Part shown: in pieces, positions 5,826 to 9,310 of the stretch
Numbering within the stretch: the first letter of the stretch is position 1
Layout: every line of letters begins with the position of its first letter
Assembly: GCA_959604115.1 (NCBI GenBank)
Contig: CAUHBW010000127.1
Location: forward strand, 1 to 9,310
Length of the DNA: 9,310 nt
Reading direction: 5' to 3'
DNA from: an uncultured Bilophila sp.
GTDB taxonomy: Bacteria > Desulfobacterota > Desulfovibrionia > Desulfovibrionales > Desulfovibrionaceae
Made by a program: the position numbers and the translations under genes
Notes under the pieces: generated by a model
Told to the model about the DNA's origin: nothing
Seen by the model: the letters and a program-made list of their open reading frames with translations, nothing else
Database searches by the model: none

Positions 5826-6779
5826 ATGAAACAGCATGCCATGAAGCTGGCGCGCGGCGTCAGCACGGAACTTGAGGACGCCTCCGGGGCCAGAGGGACG
5901 GAAGACGAACTGTTGTGGCTGGACATGCAGGGCAACGCGGAAGAGCTGACGCACTTTCTCCGCGACCGGCAGATCCCGCCGTTCATCCGGCGGCGCGTGC
6001 TGTCCTCGCAGCGGTTCCCCTCGGTATTCTCGGGAGCGGACTACGTGCTCCTGAGCGTTCCCGCCCGCCGGACATGGGAACAGAAGCGAGCCGTGTCCAT
6101 CACCTTCCTGCTGTTCGCGCACGAGGTCATCACACTGTGCCGGGACGACGGCTACAACTTCGCGAGCGAACGCAAGCAGATCGCGGAAGGCGAAATCTCG
6201 GGTATCGGCTCGGCTTCGGACCTGTTCGTATACCTGCTCGACAGCCTGCTGGAAACCAACATCGTCGGCTTCATCCAAGCCCGCTCCCAGACCGAAAGCC
6301 TGTCCGCGCACGTGGACAACGCCACGGGCAGGATTTCCGAGCGCGTCATCCTCGACACCCGCCGCCAGATCAACCATCTCGTCAACCAGTTCGAGGATTT
6401 TTTCTACGGCCTTGCGGACCTGCACGCGCTCACGCCCCACCCGATGCTCTCCGACTCCGTGCGCGAACGGCTGCGGGACATCAGGGACGCCCAGAACCAC
6501 GTCGCCAAGAACGCGCTCCGGCTCGTGGGGCGGCTCTCGGAACTGCTCCAGCACTGCCAGTTCATGCTCCAGCAGCAGACCGACCAGCGGCTGCGCCAGC
6601 TTACGGTGCTCTCGGCGATCTTCATGCCGCTGACGCTGATCACCGGCATTTACGGAATGAATTTCAGCTATATGCCCGAAACGGGCTGGAAGTACGGCTA
6701 CTATGTGACGCTGGCGGGGATGATCTGGCTCGCCGTGTTCCTGTGGGTCGTGCTCAAGCGCAAGGGCTGGTTCCGGTAA
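5826..6779 (+). CDS. corA: CorA-family magnesium transporter
   Basis: A 317-residue CorA metal-ion-transporter family protein, a homopentameric inner-membrane channel for Mg2+ (also Co2+/Ni2+). The large N-terminal cytoplasmic domain is alpha/beta, then long helical (about residues 125-255, rich in Gln, Arg and Leu, including the stalk QQQTDQRLRQLTVLSAIF). Two C-terminal membrane helices follow at roughly 260-280 and 290-310. The signature GMN is at 277-279 in IYGMNF, followed by MPE at 283-285 in the periplasmic loop, and the protein ends in the basic tail KRKGWFR. YGMNF plus MPE is characteristic of CorA; the related zinc transporter ZntB has a different loop. The length is normal. It stands alone, divergent from the selenoprotein gene and convergent with the exporter gene. 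No Mg2+-responsive leader could be recognised. Confidence 0.93.
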   Translation: MKQHAMKLARGVSTELEDASGARGTEDELLWLDMQGNAEELTHFLRDRQIPPFIRRRVLSSQRFPSVFSGADYVLLSVPARRTWEQKRAVSITFLLFAHEVITLCRDDGYNFASERKQIAEGEISGIGSASDLFVYLLDSLLETNIVGFIQARSQTESLSAHVDNATGRISERVILDTRRQINHLVNQFEDFFYGLADLHALTPHPMLSDSVRERLRDIRDAQNHVAKNALRLVGRLSELLQHCQFMLQQQTDQRLRQLTVLSAIFMPLTLITGIYGMNFSYMPETGWKYGYYVTLAGMIWLAVFLWVVLKRKGWFR

Positions 6780-6830
6780 CGCGCCGAGAGCGGATTGCCT
6801 CTGAACGGCTTCACTTTTCAAAGGAGCTTT

Positions 6831-6868
6831 CCGCCGAAAAACAGGAGCTCGGCGGCATCCACGCCGCC
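6831..6868 (-). terminator. Possible terminator between convergent corA and the exporter gene
   Basis: GGCGGC (6851-6856) pairs with GCCGCC (6863-6868) around a six-base loop, and an alternative stem pairs CCGCCGA (6831-6837) with TCGGCGG (6849-6855). On the minus strand the first hairpin is followed, after about nine bases, by five Ts (6840-6836). The offset T-run makes it a weak candidate for ending the exporter transcript. Confidence 0.35.
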
Positions 6869-6907
6869 TCGCCGCTTCGCGTTCCAACATTTCGACCTTG
6901 AAGGGCT

Positions 6908-7534
6908 CTAGCGGGACGCGAAGGCCAGCGCGAGCGCCAGCGTGAGAAAGACGCACCCGGCGACGCGATTCATAAGCAACTGGGCGCGCACCGAACGGTT
7001 GAACCACGCCGCCATCCTTCCGCCGAGCGCGGCGATGGCTCCGAACACGAGGAGGCAGGCCAGTTCGTACAACCCGCCGAGCTGGAGTATCTGGAGGGTG
7101 GGATGCCCGTGTTCCGGCCTGACGAACTGAGGCAGCACGGCGAGGCAGAACAGCGTGACCTTGGGATTGGTGATGTTGGAAAGGAAGCCGCGCCGGTACA
7201 GCGTCCCGTAGCCGGGAAACCGCGACTGGGTCAGGGACGCCCGGAACACGCCGCTGCGGAAGGACTGATACGCCAGATACAGCAGGTACGCCGCGCCGAG
7301 CAGCTTGAGCGCGGTGAACGCCGCCTCCGAGGTCTGGAACAGCACCGCGACCCCGAGCGCGACCGCCAGCGTGTGCCCGAGCAGGCCGGTCATCAGCCCG
7401 AAGGTCGTGAGCAGCCCCGCGCGCATCCCGTACAGGGACGATTGCGTGAGCACGATGATGACGTCCGGCCCCGGCGTCATCGCCATGAGCAGCGACGCGA
7501 AAAAGAACGTCCAGATCGTTTCCAGAGAAAGCAT
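6908..7534 (-). CDS. LysE/RhtB-family amino-acid exporter
   Basis: A 208-residue integral membrane protein of the LysE/RhtB translocator family, which exports amino acids such as homoserine, threonine, lysine or leucine using the proton gradient. Hallmarks are the N-terminal helix ending MTPGPD (19-24), the following VIIVLTQSSLYGMRAGL with GLMTGLLGH, and the mid-protein GFLSNITNPK (116-125). Five to six hydrophobic segments and the length of about 205 residues are normal for the family. The ATG at 7534 has GGAGG a few bases upstream. The gene is monocistronic and convergent with corA. Substrate cannot be assigned from sequence; no LysR- or Lrp-type regulator gene is adjacent in the window. 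Confidence 0.92.
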   Translation of the reverse strand: MLSLETIWTFFFASLLMAMTPGPDVIIVLTQSSLYGMRAGLLTTFGLMTGLLGHTLAVALGVAVLFQTSEAAFTALKLLGAAYLLYLAYQSFRSGVFRASLTQSRFPGYGTLYRRGFLSNITNPKVTLFCLAVLPQFVRPEHGHPTLQILQLGGLYELACLLVFGAIAALGGRMAAWFNRSVRAQLLMNRVAGCVFLTLALALAFASR

Positions 7535-7552
7535 GGAACCTCCGCAGGGATT

Positions 7553-7581
7553 GCTCTACCGGAAAGCGCCGGGGGATTCAA
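7553..7581 (-). promoter_or_regulatory. Candidate promoter of the exporter gene
   Basis: On the minus strand TTGAAT (7581-7576) is followed after 17 bases by TAGAGC (7558-7553), placing a start site about 10-15 bases before the exporter ATG. The -35 matches consensus at four of six positions and the -10 at three, so support is modest. The rest of the 290-base gap 7535-7824 holds no recognisable gene. Confidence 0.35.
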
Positions 7582-7824
7582 TCCACGGGGAGGAACGCGC
7601 ACGGAGCCCCACCTTCCGCACGGCACCTTTCCGTCCGCGCCGAAGTCGCGTAGCCAATGCTCCATCGGCGAACAAGGAAAACTCTCCATGCTCGGACTCA
7701 TGCGATCAGCGGAAGGCGCGCCGCGTAACGGCGCCGTCCCAAGCGCGGGGGCGCGGCTCAAGGAAGGGCGCCCTTCTCCGGTACGGACGGCGGCGTTCCC
7801 GAGAGCCGTTCCCGGATTCGTCCG

Positions 7825-9310
7825 CTACGGCATCAGAAAATCGCGCTCAAACACGTCCGCAGGCACAGGACGCCCGAACAGGAACCCCTGAATGTAATCA
7901 AGGTTCATCGGACGCACGCGCTCGAACTCCTCTTCCCGCTCCACACCCTCAAGACAGACCCTGATGTTCACGTCGTGGCAGAGCTCCACCACGAACCGGA
8001 TGAACGTGGCGTCGAAACGGCTGCTCAGAATGTCCCGGACAAAGGTGCGGTCGATCTTGACCACATCCGCCGGGGAATTCTTGAGCATGCCCAGCGAGGA
8101 ATAGCCGGTGCCGAAGTCGTCCATCGCGATGCGGATGCCGAGATCGCGGATATCCCTGAAAATGGCCTGCGTCCGCTCGTTCTCCCGGATCATACAGCTT
8201 TCCGTGAACTCCACCACCAGATTCGCGGGCGACAGGTCCAGCCTGTCCAGCGTATCCCGGATGAACGGGACCATATTGTCGGACGTGACCTGCAAATACG
8301 AAAGGTTGACGCTGACCACAAAGTCGGGCCGCACCGCCGTCCACGCCTTGCACTGTTCGGCGGCCTTGCGGAACACCCACTTGCCGAAGGGGACGATGAG
8401 CCCGCTCCGCTCCATCAGCGGAATGAATTCGCCGGGCGAAACGCCGCCGTACTTGCCGCTGGTCCAGCGGGCGAGCGCCTCCGCGCCGACCACCCGCTGC
8501 GTCCCGGTGGCGACTTGCGGCTGAAAGAACAGCTCGAACCCTTCAAACCGGCGTTCGATGCTCTCGCGCAGCAGCTCGATCAGTTCCAGCGACCGTATTT
8601 CCTGCGTCAGGATGTCCCGGCTGAAAAACACGATGCGGTTTTTGCCGAGCTTCTTGGCGTGCTTGAGGGAATAGCTCGCATATTGCAACAAATCCTCGTA
8701 TCCGGAGGCGTCCTCCGGATAGCTCGCGCTGCCCGCCGAGACGGTGCAGAAAAACTTCTTGCCGTCGTATTCCTGCTGAAAGCGAAAGCTCTCGGCGACG
8801 GATCGGTACAGCTCCACCATTTCGATCTTTTCGCCGCTGACCACGATGCCGAACTCGTCGCCGTCCAGCCGGTAGGCCGCTGCGGAGGGCGGCAGCAGCC
8901 CCTGCATCTTCTGCCCGACCACGCGCAGGACTTCATCCCCGAACGTCCTGCCGTAGAGATCGTTGATGTGCTTGAACCCGTCCAGCCCGAACACGAGCAG
9001 CTGCAGCGGGTGATCGGGGCGCGTCCGCAACAGGGCCCCCACGTCCTCGGCGCACTTGAGCTTGTTGGACAGGCCGGTGATGTGGTCGAACTTGTTCTTC
9101 TGGCCCAGATTGGTGATGAACCCGGCGAACAGGCTCGGCCCGCCGTTCGCGTCCCGCTCCAGATAGCCCCGGCAGCGCACCCAGACCCATTCGCCCTTGC
9201 GGTTCCGGGCCCGGTATTCGACGCAATGGGCGTCCGAACGCCCGTCCGCGAAGATCTGATACGCCTCAAAGAACTCGGCCATTTCGCTCGCGTGGACAAT
9301 GGCTCCCCAG
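7825..9310 (-). CDS. PAS-GGDEF-EAL protein, probable c-di-GMP phosphodiesterase (5' end missing)
   Basis: The C-terminal 494 residues of a c-di-GMP signalling protein; the frame stays open to the right edge, so the ATG at 9282 is internal. Numbering here is from that Met. Residues before about 60 end a PAS-3 fold sensor (VEYRARNRKGEWVWVRCRG), residues 66-222 form a GGDEF domain, and 230-485 an EAL domain. The GGDEF half is degenerate: the signature is DGDEF (140-144), the metal-binding first Asp of the usual DxD is Gly99, and no upstream RxxD inhibitory site is seen. The EAL half keeps every catalytic position with canonical spacing: E268 of EAL, N326, E358, D388/D389, K409, E445 and Q465. 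The protein should therefore hydrolyse c-di-GMP, with the GGDEF part perhaps acting as a GTP sensor. Any N-terminal membrane or sensor part lies outside the window. Confidence 0.92.
   Translation of the reverse strand, partial: WGAIVHASEMAEFFEAYQIFADGRSDAHCVEYRARNRKGEWVWVRCRGYLERDANGGPSLFAGFITNLGQKNKFDHITGLSNKLKCAEDVGALLRTRPDHPLQLLVFGLDGFKHINDLYGRTFGDEVLRVVGQKMQGLLPPSAAAYRLDGDEFGIVVSGEKIEMVELYRSVAESFRFQQEYDGKKFFCTVSAGSASYPEDASGYEDLLQYASYSLKHAKKLGKNRIVFFSRDILTQEIRSLELIELLRESIERRFEGFELFFQPQVATGTQRVVGAEALARWTSGKYGGVSPGEFIPLMERSGLIVPFGKWVFRKAAEQCKAWTAVRPDFVVSVNLSYLQVTSDNMVPFIRDTLDRLDLSPANLVVEFTESCMIRENERTQAIFRDIRDLGIRIAMDDFGTGYSSLGMLKNSPADVVKIDRTFVRDILSSRFDATFIRFVVELCHDVNIRVCLEGVEREEEFERVRPMNLDYIQGFLFGRPVPADVFERDFLMP

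Noticed and set aside
5769..7007. Minus-strand open frame of 412 codons
   Set aside because: Antisense to corA and overlapping the exporter gene; composition is that of a shadow frame.
9280..9282. ATG at 9282 as the start of the GGDEF-EAL protein
   Set aside because: The frame stays open to the window edge and the residues upstream (WGAIVHASE) look like part of a PAS fold, so the gene is cut by the window rather than starting here.

Overview
The window is GC-rich, gene-dense bacterial chromosome with no phage, transposon, tRNA, rRNA or CRISPR signal. Three things suggest a gut-associated desulfovibrio-type bacterium (Desulfovibrionaceae or a relative), though this is inference and not proof of taxonomy: the high GC, a HesB/IscA-like gene with an in-frame UGA (a selenoprotein type found in such deltaproteobacteria), and a sugar pathway that yields pyruvate and lactaldehyde/lactate.

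Left part, 1-4998, all on the minus strand: a five-gene sugar-acid operon. In transcription order it encodes a UxaA-family dehydratase, a COG3618 amidohydrolase (lactonase), an SDR sugar dehydrogenase, a FucP-type MFS permease and a DapA/KDG-aldolase-family lyase cut by the window edge. Together these form a complete non-phosphorylating route for L-fucose or a sugar of like configuration such as D-arabinose: uptake, oxidation to lactone, hydrolysis to aldonate, dehydration to 2-keto-3-deoxy acid, and cleavage to pyruvate plus lactaldehyde. The gene set matches the L-fucose locus of Campylobacter jejuni (uxaA-like, SDR FucX, FucP, amidohydrolase, dapA-like). Two of the four internal gaps are 12-16 bases; the other two are about 140-155 bases and each holds a long hairpin shortly after a stop codon.

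Middle, 4999-5825: a strong minus-strand intrinsic terminator, an AT-rich island with a perfect TATAAT, and a 102-residue HesB/IscA-like gene read through an in-frame TGA as selenocysteine at residue 33. A bacterial-SECIS-like hairpin follows that TGA. Beyond it lies a 310-base divergent spacer with another hairpin.

Right part, 5826-9310: a plus-strand CorA magnesium channel gene, a convergent minus-strand LysE/RhtB exporter gene, and the C-terminal portion of a PAS-GGDEF-EAL protein (minus strand, entering from the right edge). That protein has a degenerate GGDEF half and a fully conserved EAL half, so it is probably a c-di-GMP phosphodiesterase. These genes have no evident link to the sugar operon.
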